DNA of 64,000 nt from Pseudoalteromonas sp. BSi20652 (lineage in GTDB: Bacteria > Pseudomonadota > Gammaproteobacteria > Enterobacterales > Alteromonadaceae): the NCBI RefSeq assembly GCF_000239855.1, contig NZ_BADT01000041.1:1-64000 (forward strand), written 5' to 3'. Positions within the stretch are counted from its first letter, which is position 1. Each line of letters begins with the position of its first letter. The notes under the pieces were generated by a model that did not search any database, had not been told where the DNA came from, and saw only the letters and a list, made by a program, of their open reading frames with translations. The position numbers were made by a program, and so were the translations under genes. This document shows positions 43,472 to 53,422 of the stretch, one piece after another.

Positions 43472-44296
43472 ATGAATTGGAATCAGTTTGGCTATATTTG
43501 CCGTGTTAATAGCTCTAAAACACTAAGTACAGGGCAAAAAGATGAGCTAAGTACACAGCCCCATTTAAATATGTATGCCAATAGCGGGTCGCATAGTAAA
43601 TTAGCGCATAATCTGGTGACGCAAATTGCATCTCAAGATGAAGCAACATCGCAAAAGCAAGCTGCGTATTATCAATGTTTACCGGAATTAGTTAACGAAT
43701 TTAAGTTTGAACACAAGGGCTGGCTTAGTTACTTAAGTATTGTATTTGTTATTTATGTTTTATCCTCTTTGTTGTATCAGTCTTTTGTTGTGCCTGCTTT
43801 TTTAGAAGTATATAGCGCACACACCATGTCTTTAAGTCATACATTTGATGATTACTTTACTTATTGGTATGTGCCAATCATTTTACTCGTTTTATTGCTG
43901 AGTATTATTTTTACCGTTATTTTAAAGCTTAAAAATGCGAGTGCTCTCACAGAGCTAAAGCCTTTTTCGGGTTTATTTAAAGTCCTCATTCCTCGCCAGT
44001 TAGTTAATAAATACAATTCTTTAATTTCAACATTACTCTTCCCAATTAATCACAAAGAGGGGAGCAAAGCTTCTATACCCCAAACCGAGCATTTAGCCAA
44101 ATGCGAGTTATTAGGCTTAGAAACCCAAGAAGAATTTAAAGCGTTATTAAAGCAGCAGCTAAAATTATTTAATGCGCATATTAAAAGCTATATAAATAAG
44201 CTCGTTATTATTTATGGTTTAGTTATTGTTGTATCTATTTACCTGTTTGTTAAAGCGGCTTATCAACCACTATTTATGCTAGGAGAAGTACTATGA
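43472..44296 (+). CDS. T2SF-like (GspF/PilC half) membrane protein paired with a pilin
   Basis: A 274-residue protein with three TM segments. Residues about 85-145 ([11 protein letters not shown]...[25 protein letters not shown]) and the C-terminal 40 residues ([35 protein letters not shown]) follow the order and hydrophobic pattern of one T2SF domain of GspF/PilC inner-membrane platform proteins, which normally contain two such domains and have about 400 residues. The first 80 residues have no match I recognise. An AAGGAT site precedes the start. The stop overlaps the pilin start by four bases (ATGA), so the two are translated together. The half-platform reading is inference. Confidence 0.6.
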   Translation: MNWNQFGYICRVNSSKTLSTGQKDELSTQPHLNMYANSGSHSKLAHNLVTQIASQDEATSQKQAAYYQCLPELVNEFKFEHKGWLSYLSIVFVIYVLSSLLYQSFVVPAFLEVYSAHTMSLSHTFDDYFTYWYVPIILLVLLLSIIFTVILKLKNASALTELKPFSGLFKVLIPRQLVNKYNSLISTLLFPINHKEGSKASIPQTEHLAKCELLGLETQEEFKALLKQQLKLFNAHIKSYINKLVIIYGLVIVVSIYLFVKAAYQPLFMLGEVL

Positions 44297-44766
44297 GAAC
44301 AAAAGGATTTACGTTAATAGAGTTGATGGTGGTGGTGTCTATTATTGGTATTTTAGCTGCGGTTGCGCTACCTCAATATAGTCGATACATACAAAAAGCA
44401 GAGCTTGTTGATCCACTTGCAATGGCTGCTGTCATTCGAGAAGACGTTACGGTTTATTATCTTGAAAACAGGCGTTTTCCAGCAAGTAATGAACAAGCAG
44501 GTGTACCTGCAAGTGAATTTTTGATTGGCAATCGGGTAACGGGTATTACAGTTGATAATGGTGCTATTCATATTAGCTTGGGCAATAAAGCTTCACAGCC
44601 TTTGCAAAATACAGTTTTAACATTCAGACCCGCAGTTGTAACGGGAAGCCCTACAAGCCCAATTGCGTGGTTATGTGGGTTTGACAAACCGGTAACTGGC
44701 ATGCAAGCGGTTGGCGAAAATAAAACAACAGTACCAAAAGAAATTTTACCTTCAGCGTGTATATAA
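44293..44766 (+). CDS. type IV pilin-like protein
   Basis: A 157-residue pilin. The prepilin leader MRTKG is cut before the methylated Phe of [24 protein letters not shown], with Glu5 of the mature helix present. The globular part (about 110 residues) has two cysteines (LCGFD, SACI) that should form the C-terminal disulfide loop. It is coupled to the T2SF-like gene and does not stand with a full pilus cluster here; the prepilin peptidase, ATPase and secretin would have to come from elsewhere in the genome. A minor or pseudopilin role is possible. Confidence 0.88.
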   Translation: MRTKGFTLIELMVVVSIIGILAAVALPQYSRYIQKAELVDPLAMAAVIREDVTVYYLENRRFPASNEQAGVPASEFLIGNRVTGITVDNGAIHISLGNKASQPLQNTVLTFRPAVVTGSPTSPIAWLCGFDKPVTGMQAVGENKTTVPKEILPSACI

Positions 44767-44786
44767 AAGCAATTTAGGGGATTAAA

Positions 44787-45575
44787 GTGCAATTAACTAT
44801 TCATCAAATTGATGCGTTTACGAATGTGTTATTTAAAGGTAATTACGCGGCAGTGATCCCACTAGAATCGTGGTTAAGTGACGATTTAATGCTAAAAATT
44901 GGAGCTGAAAATAACGTATCTGAAACGGCTTTTACCTGCCAGCAAGACGATGGCAGTTTTGTTATTCGCTGGTTTTCGCCGTTAATGGAAATCGACTTTT
45001 GTGGTCATGCCACACTTGCGGCTGCCTATGTTTTATGTGAAGAGCATAATATATCGCAAATTCGCTTTGTTGCTGATGCGGTGGGCGAGCTAATCGTTAA
45101 TAAAAATGCTGATGGCAGCTTTGCAATGACCTTTCCTAAACAAGCACCGGTTGAAGTGCAAAATGTGCCGCAGCAATTGCTTGATGGCCTGTCTATACAA
45201 CCGAGTAAAGTGCTTAAAAATCGCCAAGCTTACTTTGCTATTTACAAAAGCGCTGATCAAATACTTGAATTAAAAACTAACTCAGAGCTTTTAAAAACGC
45301 TTTACCCACTTGATGTAGTGGCCAGTGCTCCAAGTGCTGAATATGATTTTATATCTCGTTATTTTTGGCCTGCAAGCGGTGGCGACGAAGATTATGTAAC
45401 GGGCTCAATTCATACTGGCTTGGCACCTTACTGGGCGCAGCAATTGGGTAAAACTACGTTAAGTGCTTATCAGGCTTCAAGCAGAGGCGGGCATTTAATT
45501 TGCAAAGTGGCTGATACAACCGTTACCTTAACGGGGCATGCTGTAAGGTATTTAAAAGGTACTGTTTATATCTGA
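44787..45575 (+). CDS. PhzF-family isomerase
   Basis: A 262-residue cytoplasmic protein of the PhzF/DapF-fold family. The signature IHQIDAFTNVLFKGNYAAVI, the catalytic Glu in NNVSETAFTC, the FCGHATLAAAYVL motif and the later DYVTGSIHTGLAPYW and GRGG-like SSRGGHL pieces are present. The GTG start at 44787 follows AGGGGAT. PhzF proper acts in phenazine synthesis, but no phenazine genes are nearby and most members act on other enol or amino-acid-like compounds. Its link to the pilin gene (20 bases before) is probably only proximity. Confidence 0.9.
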   Translation: MQLTIHQIDAFTNVLFKGNYAAVIPLESWLSDDLMLKIGAENNVSETAFTCQQDDGSFVIRWFSPLMEIDFCGHATLAAAYVLCEEHNISQIRFVADAVGELIVNKNADGSFAMTFPKQAPVEVQNVPQQLLDGLSIQPSKVLKNRQAYFAIYKSADQILELKTNSELLKTLYPLDVVASAPSAEYDFISRYFWPASGGDEDYVTGSIHTGLAPYWAQQLGKTTLSAYQASSRGGHLICKVADTTVTLTGHAVRYLKGTVYI

Positions 45576-45591
45576 TCTGTGAAATTAGGTT

Positions 45592-45623
45592 AAAAAAAGG
45601 CCACGTAAATCGTGGCCTTGGTT
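45592..45623. terminator. terminator between convergent genes
   Basis: AAGGCCACG and CGTGGCCTT around TAAAT, with A run before and partial T after; it serves phzF and the leftward metalloprotease gene. Confidence 0.85.
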
Positions 45624-45644
45624 TACTCAATTAGTAGAGGTATT

Positions 45645-48152
45645 TTACGCTTCTAACGCTTTTGCAATTAAGCGATCAATATATTTTTTATGCGCCTTGG
45701 TTGCTGTATCTGATCCCCAAGCAACACTTGTATCGGCAATTTGAGTTAGCTGATATAACGCCGCTGTTTTAGCTAGGTTATCGTATTTACTTGCTTTACC
45801 AAGGCCTGCAATTGCAATTAGCTGGTTCACATACTCAATTTGTAAGTTGTGGCTAATAGAATTTACGTCTTTGCTTTTAACAAAAATACTGGCTGTTAAA
45901 TCTTGCATAAACTGAGTTAGGCTATATTCATTACCGTATAAAGCTGTGTCAGAAATACGCAGTAACACAGCAGGGTGTAATAGCTGTGCAAGTACAGATT
46001 TTTGCATGCCTAAAATCATTTGATGTGCTTTAGGGTCTTCATTTTTACCGTAGTGATTAAAGCCACGACGTTGCAGTTGAAGGTAGTTGTATAGAGGCTG
46101 CATGTTTTGTAGTACATCTGGTGCAAATACAAACTTGGCTAGTATATCCATTGCTTGTGTTTGACGCTCAAGCGATACCGGTGTAAATGGTTTATCTGCA
46201 TTTGTATCACCCACTACAGCGCGCTCAACGTATACGCCACCAATCTGGCGAGAAACAACACCTGCTTGAGCTCGGTATTGACCAAATAAACTATTAGCAG
46301 AAGTAACAAGCTGTTGGTAAGACTCACCTTTAACTGTTGCTTTATCTTTTAGCTCAGTAAATAGTTTATTAATTAGCGCCATACGATCTGCGCCATAAGC
46401 TGCAGGGTTTGACGACAAATCACCAATCATTACACGAGGATCGATATGGCGACCTGGTGCGCGCATATCGTCGGCATCGTTACCAAAGGCAAGGGCGTGC
46501 TCACTTGAACGAGCAAGTATTTTATCAAGCCGAGCTTGCTCAGCCGCTTCATCTGCCAGTGCTACGCTATAACCGTAATTAATTGCCCAATCGTCATAAG
46601 GACCTGGTTTTGTTTGAAAAATATCACCTTGCTGCACACCAATTGGCGCAATGTTAGCCGGTGCATAATCCATAACAGAGCCGGTTACTATGCCTTGGGT
46701 TTTGTTTTTGTCGTGTACTTCTTTTTCATCCCACAAGATAGATGATTTCATGTTGTGGTTAAGACCTAAAGTATGGCCTACTTCGTGAAGTACCAATTGC
46801 GTTAAACCTTGGCGGAGCATTTCTTTGTCTTCAATCTTGTCGCCGCTAGCAAGGCCTTTTGCAAGCATTAGATTTTGTTGAATCTCATGCCCAAGAGAGC
46901 AATTTAGCTCGCCGGTATTTGTTGTTTCACCGTGGCTCATTGTTCCTTGAGTGAAAAGTGTGTCGTAAATCCAGCGGTTTTTCATAAACACAAACTCAAG
47001 CATAATGTCTGAGCCCAGTATTTCGCCAGTTAAAGGGTTGGCAAGTGCAGGACCGTACCCGCCAAATGGAGGTCTAGGTGATGAAGTCCAACGCAGTACG
47101 TTGTAATTAATATCGCCCGCATCCCAATCTGCATCATCTGGTTGTACTTTTACTTCTAATGCATTTTTAAAGCCTGCTTTTTCGAAAGAAGTGTTCCACG
47201 TTAAAACGGCGTCACGAATAGTATCGCGCCATTGGATAGGTGTGGTGTTTTCTATCCACCAAGTAATTGGTTTTACTGGCTCTGAAAGCGCTGCACTTGG
47301 GTCTTTCTTTTGTAGATCCCAACGTTTTATAACATCTTGATAAGGTGCCCAATCGGTAGATGTCATTTGATCGAATTGATTTGTGAAATAACCAATGCGA
47401 GCATCATCCATACGTGGTGCATAGTTGTTGCTAGGTAGAGCAACAAACGAGTGCTGCACTTTTACCGATACACTACGCGGATCGCTAACCGCATTTGAGC
47501 CACGTACTGTTGGGCTTGGGTTGGTAAACACATAATCAACAACCACGTCTAAGTTGTTAGGGTATGGGCGCTGTTTAATAATGCGTGATTTTTTATCGTC
47601 TAATTTGCCAACTTTAAAACGCTTTTTAGCATTTTTATCTTCTGGATTTGGCGTCGGCGATACTTTATGAAGTGCTTCGCTTAAAAATAATTTATTTACA
47701 TTAAATGCTATTTTACCGTCTTCTTCTTTTTCAATTTTGATGCTTGCAAGTACAGCTTCACTAATATTGGCATCACTTGCTTTTGAAATGGCACTGTTTT
47801 CGTCAAATTTATAGCGAGGTGTTTTACTAATAATATCGATACGATCAAAGTATTTTCTAAATTCAATTAACTTAGTTTCACGGTACGAACCACGATAATG
47901 GCCAGCATCGGTAACGCCGTCAACAGTATGTGCAAAGTATACAAATGGCGTATTAAGTTGGGATTCGTTAATCACCATTAAATGCTCACCGGTTTTTTCG
48001 TCTTGATAGAGGTTAAATACACCAGCGAATTCGGTTTGCCCTTTAATCATTTCACTGAGTGTTTTTGACTCTTTTTCGTCTTTTTTATCGGATGCGAATG
48101 CATGGCCGCCAAGTGCTAAGCTAAGCGCAAGGGTAATAGTTGTTAATTTCAT
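45645..48152 (-). CDS. exported zinc metalloprotease (metzincin, DUF5117/DUF4953 type)
   Basis: An 835-residue exported peptidase with a signal peptide (residues 1-20). The zinc motif is HEVGHTLGLNH at 456-466 with the Met-turn SVMDYAPA about 35 residues later, as in metzincins. The long N-terminal part (EFAGVFNLYQDEKTGEHLMVI, RYKFDENSAISKASDANI) and the centre (NTTPIQWRDTIRDAVLTWNTSFEKAGF) are the usual DUF5117-type landmarks. Found widely in marine gammaproteobacteria and Bacteroidetes, probably degrading extracellular protein. It has its own terminator and no obvious partner. Confidence 0.88.
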   Translation of the reverse strand: MKLTTITLALSLALGGHAFASDKKDEKESKTLSEMIKGQTEFAGVFNLYQDEKTGEHLMVINESQLNTPFVYFAHTVDGVTDAGHYRGSYRETKLIEFRKYFDRIDIISKTPRYKFDENSAISKASDANISEAVLASIKIEKEEDGKIAFNVNKLFLSEALHKVSPTPNPEDKNAKKRFKVGKLDDKKSRIIKQRPYPNNLDVVVDYVFTNPSPTVRGSNAVSDPRSVSVKVQHSFVALPSNNYAPRMDDARIGYFTNQFDQMTSTDWAPYQDVIKRWDLQKKDPSAALSEPVKPITWWIENTTPIQWRDTIRDAVLTWNTSFEKAGFKNALEVKVQPDDADWDAGDINYNVLRWTSSPRPPFGGYGPALANPLTGEILGSDIMLEFVFMKNRWIYDTLFTQGTMSHGETTNTGELNCSLGHEIQQNLMLAKGLASGDKIEDKEMLRQGLTQLVLHEVGHTLGLNHNMKSSILWDEKEVHDKNKTQGIVTGSVMDYAPANIAPIGVQQGDIFQTKPGPYDDWAINYGYSVALADEAAEQARLDKILARSSEHALAFGNDADDMRAPGRHIDPRVMIGDLSSNPAAYGADRMALINKLFTELKDKATVKGESYQQLVTSANSLFGQYRAQAGVVSRQIGGVYVERAVVGDTNADKPFTPVSLERQTQAMDILAKFVFAPDVLQNMQPLYNYLQLQRRGFNHYGKNEDPKAHQMILGMQKSVLAQLLHPAVLLRISDTALYGNEYSLTQFMQDLTASIFVKSKDVNSISHNLQIEYVNQLIAIAGLGKASKYDNLAKTAALYQLTQIADTSVAWGSDTATKAHKKYIDRLIAKALEA

Positions 48153-48442
48153 TATTTGATCTTTTTAATATTTGTTAATTTAATTAGACTGTACGTAAAT
48201 TAATTTTATTTCGCACATCTTCGCGATGAAATTTAAAGGTTAATAGGTAATTGTTTGATATTAAAGGATAAAAATTTGTAACAAAATATAATGAATGAGA
48301 TGAATAACAGGTTTTTTCTCTTTCATATGTGAAAGTCGTAGTAATCTTATGTGTAGTTGCAACAGTTGCTTACAAATGTCATCTTAATGTTTCATGTAGC
48401 TCTGGTATTATGAAGTTAATAGAAGTTTAGGGATAATAGGAT

Positions 48443-49620
48443 ATGCAAACAAATTTACTTAAATGGGTTTTTCCTTTTGTAGCGCTTGCCGTTGGTGTTG
48501 TTGGCTTTATGGGAATAAATGCCATTGCACAAGAGCCAGAAAAAAAGAAGTTATTGATACTCGTCCTACGGTACAAGTTGAACCCTTGGCCGCAAACAAC
48601 CACCAAGTTATTATTAATAGCTATGGTGAAATAAAACCGCTTGAAAATACACAACTCTCGGCGCAGGTTTCGGGAGAGGTGCTAAGTTGGCACCCTAATT
48701 TTGTAGCCGGTGGCATTGTTGCTCGTGGCGAGACGTTGTTCACTATCGAAAAAGATAACTACGAAGCGGCAGTGCTTGTTGCAGAAGCTGAACTTGCACG
48801 TGCACAAGCAGGCTTAATAGAAGAGCAGGCTCAAGCACAAGTAGCCGAAGATGAAGCAAAGCGTTTTCCAAGTAAAGCGCGTACCGATTTATTTTTACGT
48901 AAACCACAGGTACTAAGTGCGCAGGCATCTGTTAAGTCAGCGCAAGCTGCAATAAAGCGTGCACAACGTGATTTAGCAAATTGTGATGTTACAGCCCCAT
49001 ACGACGCATTAGTTATTAGCCGAAATGTAGGTGTGGGCCAATATGTAACAATGGGGTCGCAAGTTGCGGAACTAAACAATATTGAAACGGCAGAAGTTAT
49101 TATCCCGATCGCAGGGTTTGATAGCATCTTTTTGCCAGAGCGTGTTAAGGGTATTACCGCAACCGTTATCCAAAAAGGCCTAAACAGCTTTACTCGTGAA
49201 GGGGTTGTCGACCGTGATTTGGGTATCGTTGACAACGCTACCCGTATGAGTAGCTTAGTAGTGCGCATAGAAGACCCGTATGGTCTAAAAAACAAACAAC
49301 CAGCCATTAAGTTTGGTAGCTACGTACAGATAAATTTTGCCGGTGCGATGCTAAATAATATTTACCGTTTGCCGCAAGAGTTAGTTAATAATCAAACCGT
49401 GTGGATTGTTAATGAAGATCAGCAGCTTGAGCCGCGTAAAGTAACGGTTATTCGTGAAGAGGGTGAGTATTTTTATATCAGTGATGGCTTGCAAGCAGAT
49501 GATAAGTTAGTTATCACTTTGCCAGAATATCCGCAAAAAGGCATGGCTGTAAAAATCGCAGGTAATCAAGATACTAAAAAAATAGACGCACTTGAAAGTG
49601 CCTCCACTGAAAAATTATAA
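48443..49620 (+). pseudogene. RND efflux periplasmic adaptor broken by a one-base frameshift
   Basis: The start at 48443 gives MQTNLLKWVFPFVALAVGVVG with a membrane anchor and AQEPEK, then the frame shifts. The next frame carries on as EVIDTRPTVQVEPLAANNHQVIINSYGEI and the HlyD-type domains (lipoyl half LSAQVSGEVLSWHP; long helical hairpin with AELARAQAGLIEEQAQAQ; beta-barrel QVAELNNIETAEVIIPI) to the stop at 49620. One extra A in the run of seven at 48540-48546 joins them to EKKEVIDTRPT, a normal adaptor of about 392 residues. Either a sequencing loss or a real break. The efflux pump gene follows 14 bases later and is intact. Confidence 0.85.
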
Positions 49621-49634
49621 AGGTAGATTGAGTT

Positions 49635-52600
49635 ATGAATAACACTGAACTACCAGTTACAGCGCCAAAAGCTGAAAAGCAAACAGGATTAATTGCTTAC
49701 TTTGCTAATAACTCTGTTGCTGCCAATCTGATGATGTTTTTTATCATTGCAATGGGGATAATAAGTTACTTTACGATTCAGCGACAAATGTTCCCTAATA
49801 TAGAAGTTAATTATATCAGTGTATCGGCCAATTATCCTGGGGCCTCACCACAAGAAATCGAAGAAAGTATATTAATAAAAATTGAAGAATCATTAAAAGA
49901 TATAACAGAGATAAAAAAGGGTGTTTATCGCGCATTTAGAAATGGGGGAACGGCCAGCCTTGAAATAAACACCGATGCTGAGCTCACTGACGTGCTAGAT
50001 AAGGTGAAATTGCGTGTTGATGGTATAGCTACTTTTCCGGCAGGAATGGAACCGGTCACCATAAGTCAGATTGAATTTAGGCAAGATGTAATTGGTATGA
50101 CGCTTGTTGCCGACATACCGCTTACTGAACTTAAGCCCATTGCCAATCAGATTGAAGACGAGTTGTTACAGTTATCGAATGTATCTTTGGTTGTAAACGA
50201 TGTACCGCTTGATGAAATTGCAATTGAAATAGAACCCGATACGTTGCGCCAATATAACTTAACTCTTAGCGATGTTATGAATGCAGTGCGCCGATATTCA
50301 GCTAATTTTTCGGCGGGGCAGTTAAAAACAGACGCGGGTGTTATTTCTGTACGCGTAGAAAATCAGTTTTACTCAGGTGAAGAGTTTAGGCAAATTCCGG
50401 TAAAAATAGGGGCTAATGGCGCTAAAGTTTTGCTGCAAGATATTGCCGTGATTAAAGATCAATTTACAGAAGGTGAGCGCTATTTTAAATTTAATGGTGA
50501 AAATGCGGTTTATTTATCGGTAAAAGCAACTGAAAATCAAAATATTATTCCGGTGGCTGACTCAGTAAAAGCGTATATTGATCAAAAAAATAAAACGTTA
50601 CCTCTGGGAGTCCGTTTAGAGCCATTAATGGACTTTACCTACTACCTAAATGCACGTTTAGATATGATGAAAGCGAACCTATTTCAAGGTGCGATTTTAG
50701 TCGCAATTATGCTTTCGCTATTCTTGCGCTTTAAATTAGCACTTTGGGTAATGATTGGCTTACCTGTATGTTTTTTAGGGGCGATGATGTTGATGCCGTT
50801 GTTTGGTGTCACTATTAATATTGTGTCTTTGTTTGCATTTATTATGGTGCTAGGGATTGTGGTGGACGATGCCATTGTCATAGGCGAAAGTGCCTACACC
50901 GAAATAGAGAAAAAAGGTGGCGGCGTTGTTAACGTGGTTAATGGTGCAAAACGCGTAGCGACACCAGCTACTTTTGGTGTACTTACAACTATTGCTGTGT
51001 TTGCACCATTTACGCTCTCTAGTGGCCCTGAAAGTGCGTTCTTCTATGGTATTTCAGTGGTTGTTATTCTGTGCTTGATTTTTAGTCTTATTGAATCAAA
51101 ATTAATTTTACCAGCACATATTGCGCATACTCATTTTCCACCTATTAATCCAGATGGCTGGCGTGCACGTTTTAATAACCGTTTTTTTGGCTTTGTTAAT
51201 GGTCCTTACAAGCAATTTATAGTGAACTGCATAAAATGGCGCTGGACGGTTATGTTTGGTTTTATTGCGTTGTTAGTTTTAACTTTTGGTTTAATTTCAT
51301 CTAATCAAGTTCGCATGATCCCTTCACCTAAGGTGCCTCACGACTTTCCTCAGATTAATGTAGAAATGAATGATAATGTATCTGACATTCAGACGATTAA
51401 CGCGATACGTGAAATTGAAGCGATGGTGCTAGAGGTTGATAGACAAACAGAGCGTGAAGTAGGCCAAAAGATGGTGCGCGATTTATTGGTGTTTAACCAA
51501 GGCCGTACTGAGGCGCAATTACTCGCACCATTAGTAGATGAAGATTTGCGTCCTTATAATGCATTTGAGCTGTCTCGACGTTGGCGTGAAGCGATGCCTG
51601 ATATTGCCGGTGTTAAATCATTAACTATCCAGGATGATGTTGGTGGCGGGGGTGGCGGCAGTGGCGGCGAGTTTGGTTACCTACTGTATGGCTCAGATAT
51701 CGATACACTTAATGATGCGGGTCGTCGTTTTATACAGTTATTACAGCAGCAGGAAGGTTTGTTTGATATTAGCTCAACTATCGACCCCGCCAGTAAAGAA
51801 GTACAAATGAGTTTAAAGCCGGTTGCTTATGACTTAGGTTTAGATTTGGCGACAATAGCGAACCAAGTAGGTGCAAGCTTTTATGGTGGCGAAGCACAGC
51901 GTGTTATCCGAAACGGCGAAGAAGTACGCGTAATGGTACGTTACCCTAAGCTGACTCGCGAGGCATTTTCATCGCTTAAACACGCGGTTGTTACAACGCC
52001 ACAAGGCAGAGAGGTTTTGTTAGGGGATGTGGTTAAGCTGACCGAAACACCGGGTATTAGCTATATTCGTCGTGAAGGTGGTTATCGTACGGTGTATGTT
52101 TATGGCAACATTGACGAGGAAGCAATCGAACCAAGTGAAGTGGTTAAACAAGTTAAAGAAAACTTACTTCCACAACTTCAAGAAGAATACCCAAGTGTTA
52201 AGTCTGAATTAGGTGGTGCAATAGAAGAGCAGCAAGCACAAGCAAGTGAGCAAAAATTGTTTTTTATTGGCGGTATGATTTTAGTTTACATATTATTGGC
52301 TGTACCACTTAAAAGTTATTCACAACCTTTAATTGTAATGTCCGTTATTCCATTTAGCCTAACAGGCGCAATTTGGGGGCACTTTTGGTTTGGTTTAGAC
52401 ATTAGTTTAATGTCAGGATTTGGGCTAATTGCTGCAGCTGGGGTAGTGATAAATGACTCCTTGGTAATGACTGACTTCATTAATCAGGCACGTCGCGCAG
52501 GGATTAGTACTAAAGATGCTGTGATAGAAGCGGGTTGTGCTCGTTTTAGACCAATATTGCTTACTTCAATTACTACATTTGCAGGTGTACTACCTATTAT

Positions 52601-52799
52601 GTTTGAAACGAGCCTGCAGGCTAAGTTTGTAATACCGATGGCGGTAGCACTTGGCTTTGCAGTGATGTTTGCAACATTAATAACGCTTATATTGGTACCC
52701 TGTTTGTATATCATATTAGCTGATATTGGTGCGTTATTTAAAAGCACTTACCGACGTGCTTTTAAACGAGGAAGTGTAAAAGTTTCAGTTGATAGCTAG
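49635..52799 (+). CDS. RND-family efflux permease
   Basis: A 1054-residue inner-membrane transporter of the AcrB/MexB/HAE-1 superfamily. Twelve TM segments and two large periplasmic loops are visible; FIMVLGIVVDDAIVIGE in TM4 holds the essential proton-relay Asp pair, and the second half repeats with GVVINDSLVM. The start PNIEVNYISVSANYPGASPQEIE is typical. It lies 14 bases after the adaptor gene, on the same transcript. No outer-membrane channel (TolC) gene follows, so it would use a shared one. Drug, dye, or lipid substrate cannot be told. Confidence 0.95.
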   Translation: MNNTELPVTAPKAEKQTGLIAYFANNSVAANLMMFFIIAMGIISYFTIQRQMFPNIEVNYISVSANYPGASPQEIEESILIKIEESLKDITEIKKGVYRAFRNGGTASLEINTDAELTDVLDKVKLRVDGIATFPAGMEPVTISQIEFRQDVIGMTLVADIPLTELKPIANQIEDELLQLSNVSLVVNDVPLDEIAIEIEPDTLRQYNLTLSDVMNAVRRYSANFSAGQLKTDAGVISVRVENQFYSGEEFRQIPVKIGANGAKVLLQDIAVIKDQFTEGERYFKFNGENAVYLSVKATENQNIIPVADSVKAYIDQKNKTLPLGVRLEPLMDFTYYLNARLDMMKANLFQGAILVAIMLSLFLRFKLALWVMIGLPVCFLGAMMLMPLFGVTINIVSLFAFIMVLGIVVDDAIVIGESAYTEIEKKGGGVVNVVNGAKRVATPATFGVLTTIAVFAPFTLSSGPESAFFYGISVVVILCLIFSLIESKLILPAHIAHTHFPPINPDGWRARFNNRFFGFVNGPYKQFIVNCIKWRWTVMFGFIALLVLTFGLISSNQVRMIPSPKVPHDFPQINVEMNDNVSDIQTINAIREIEAMVLEVDRQTEREVGQKMVRDLLVFNQGRTEAQLLAPLVDEDLRPYNAFELSRRWREAMPDIAGVKSLTIQDDVGGGGGGSGGEFGYLLYGSDIDTLNDAGRRFIQLLQQQEGLFDISSTIDPASKEVQMSLKPVAYDLGLDLATIANQVGASFYGGEAQRVIRNGEEVRVMVRYPKLTREAFSSLKHAVVTTPQGREVLLGDVVKLTETPGISYIRREGGYRTVYVYGNIDEEAIEPSEVVKQVKENLLPQLQEEYPSVKSELGGAIEEQQAQASEQKLFFIGGMILVYILLAVPLKSYSQPLIVMSVIPFSLTGAIWGHFWFGLDISLMSGFGLIAAAGVVINDSLVMTDFINQARRAGISTKDAVIEAGCARFRPILLTSITTFAGVLPIMFETSLQAKFVIPMAVALGFAVMFATLITLILVPCLYIILADIGALFKSTYRRAFKRGSVKVSVDS

Positions 52800-52821
52800 C
52801 ATTTAATAAATGCTAAACAAT

Positions 52822-52855
52822 AAAAAAGGACGGGGTGTTAAAACCCCGTCTTTTT
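52822..52855 (+). terminator. terminator after the RND operon
   Basis: GACGGGGT and ACCCCGTC around GTTAAA, with A before and T after. It also faces the leftward cytochrome gene. Confidence 0.9.
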
Positions 52856-52877
52856 AGTTTTTATGATGTTTTATTAA

Positions 52878-53330
52878 TTAATCTTTAAATTGCTTATGGC
52901 AATCTTTACAGCCTTTAGCCCATGCGCCAAAAGCTTTACCAATTACGGCCTTATCGCCTGATTGAGCCGCTACTGCTAATTCATCTGCATATTGTTGAAA
53001 TGCAGTTGCTTTTTTCATAAAAGTATCGTTTTCAGACCAAACTGCAGCTAGTGCAGCTGTGTCGCCTTTATCTGTTCCTTCGTAAAACGCTTCCCATGGC
53101 ATTTTTGAAAGTGCAGCTGCGTTGTTAGCACGCATTTTAAATTGCTCTGCGTCAAAAGGTACTTTACCTTTTAGCATTGCGCCCATGTCACCAATTTGCA
53201 CTGAGATCATTGAAAATGCACTTTGACGGTATTCAATCGCATCGCTTGGTTCTTTAAACGCAGAGTTTGCAGATACGCTTAGAGCGCATGTTGCTAGCGC
53301 TATTGTTGCTAATACTTTTTTTAATTTCAT
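52878..53330 (-). CDS. cytochrome c'
   Basis: A 150-residue periplasmic four-helix cytochrome. A signal peptide covers residues 1-21 (VSANS). The C-terminal heme site CKDCH (CxxCH, near residue 143) and the preceding helices (DAIEYRQSAFSMISVQIGDMGAML, AVWSENDTFMKKATAFQQYADELA) match the cytochrome c' family. These proteins bind NO and may protect against it or carry electrons. It is a single gene convergent with the efflux operon. No NO reductase gene is adjacent. Confidence 0.93.
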   Translation of the reverse strand: MKLKKVLATIALATCALSVSANSAFKEPSDAIEYRQSAFSMISVQIGDMGAMLKGKVPFDAEQFKMRANNAAALSKMPWEAFYEGTDKGDTAALAAVWSENDTFMKKATAFQQYADELAVAAQSGDKAVIGKAFGAWAKGCKDCHKQFKD

Positions 53331-53422
53331 GTTTGCCCCTGTTGAAAATTGTAATTATAAATTTGATATCTTGTATCTAACATCGTATTTATTCAAGTGA
53401 ATACGTAAGATTTAATTAGAGC

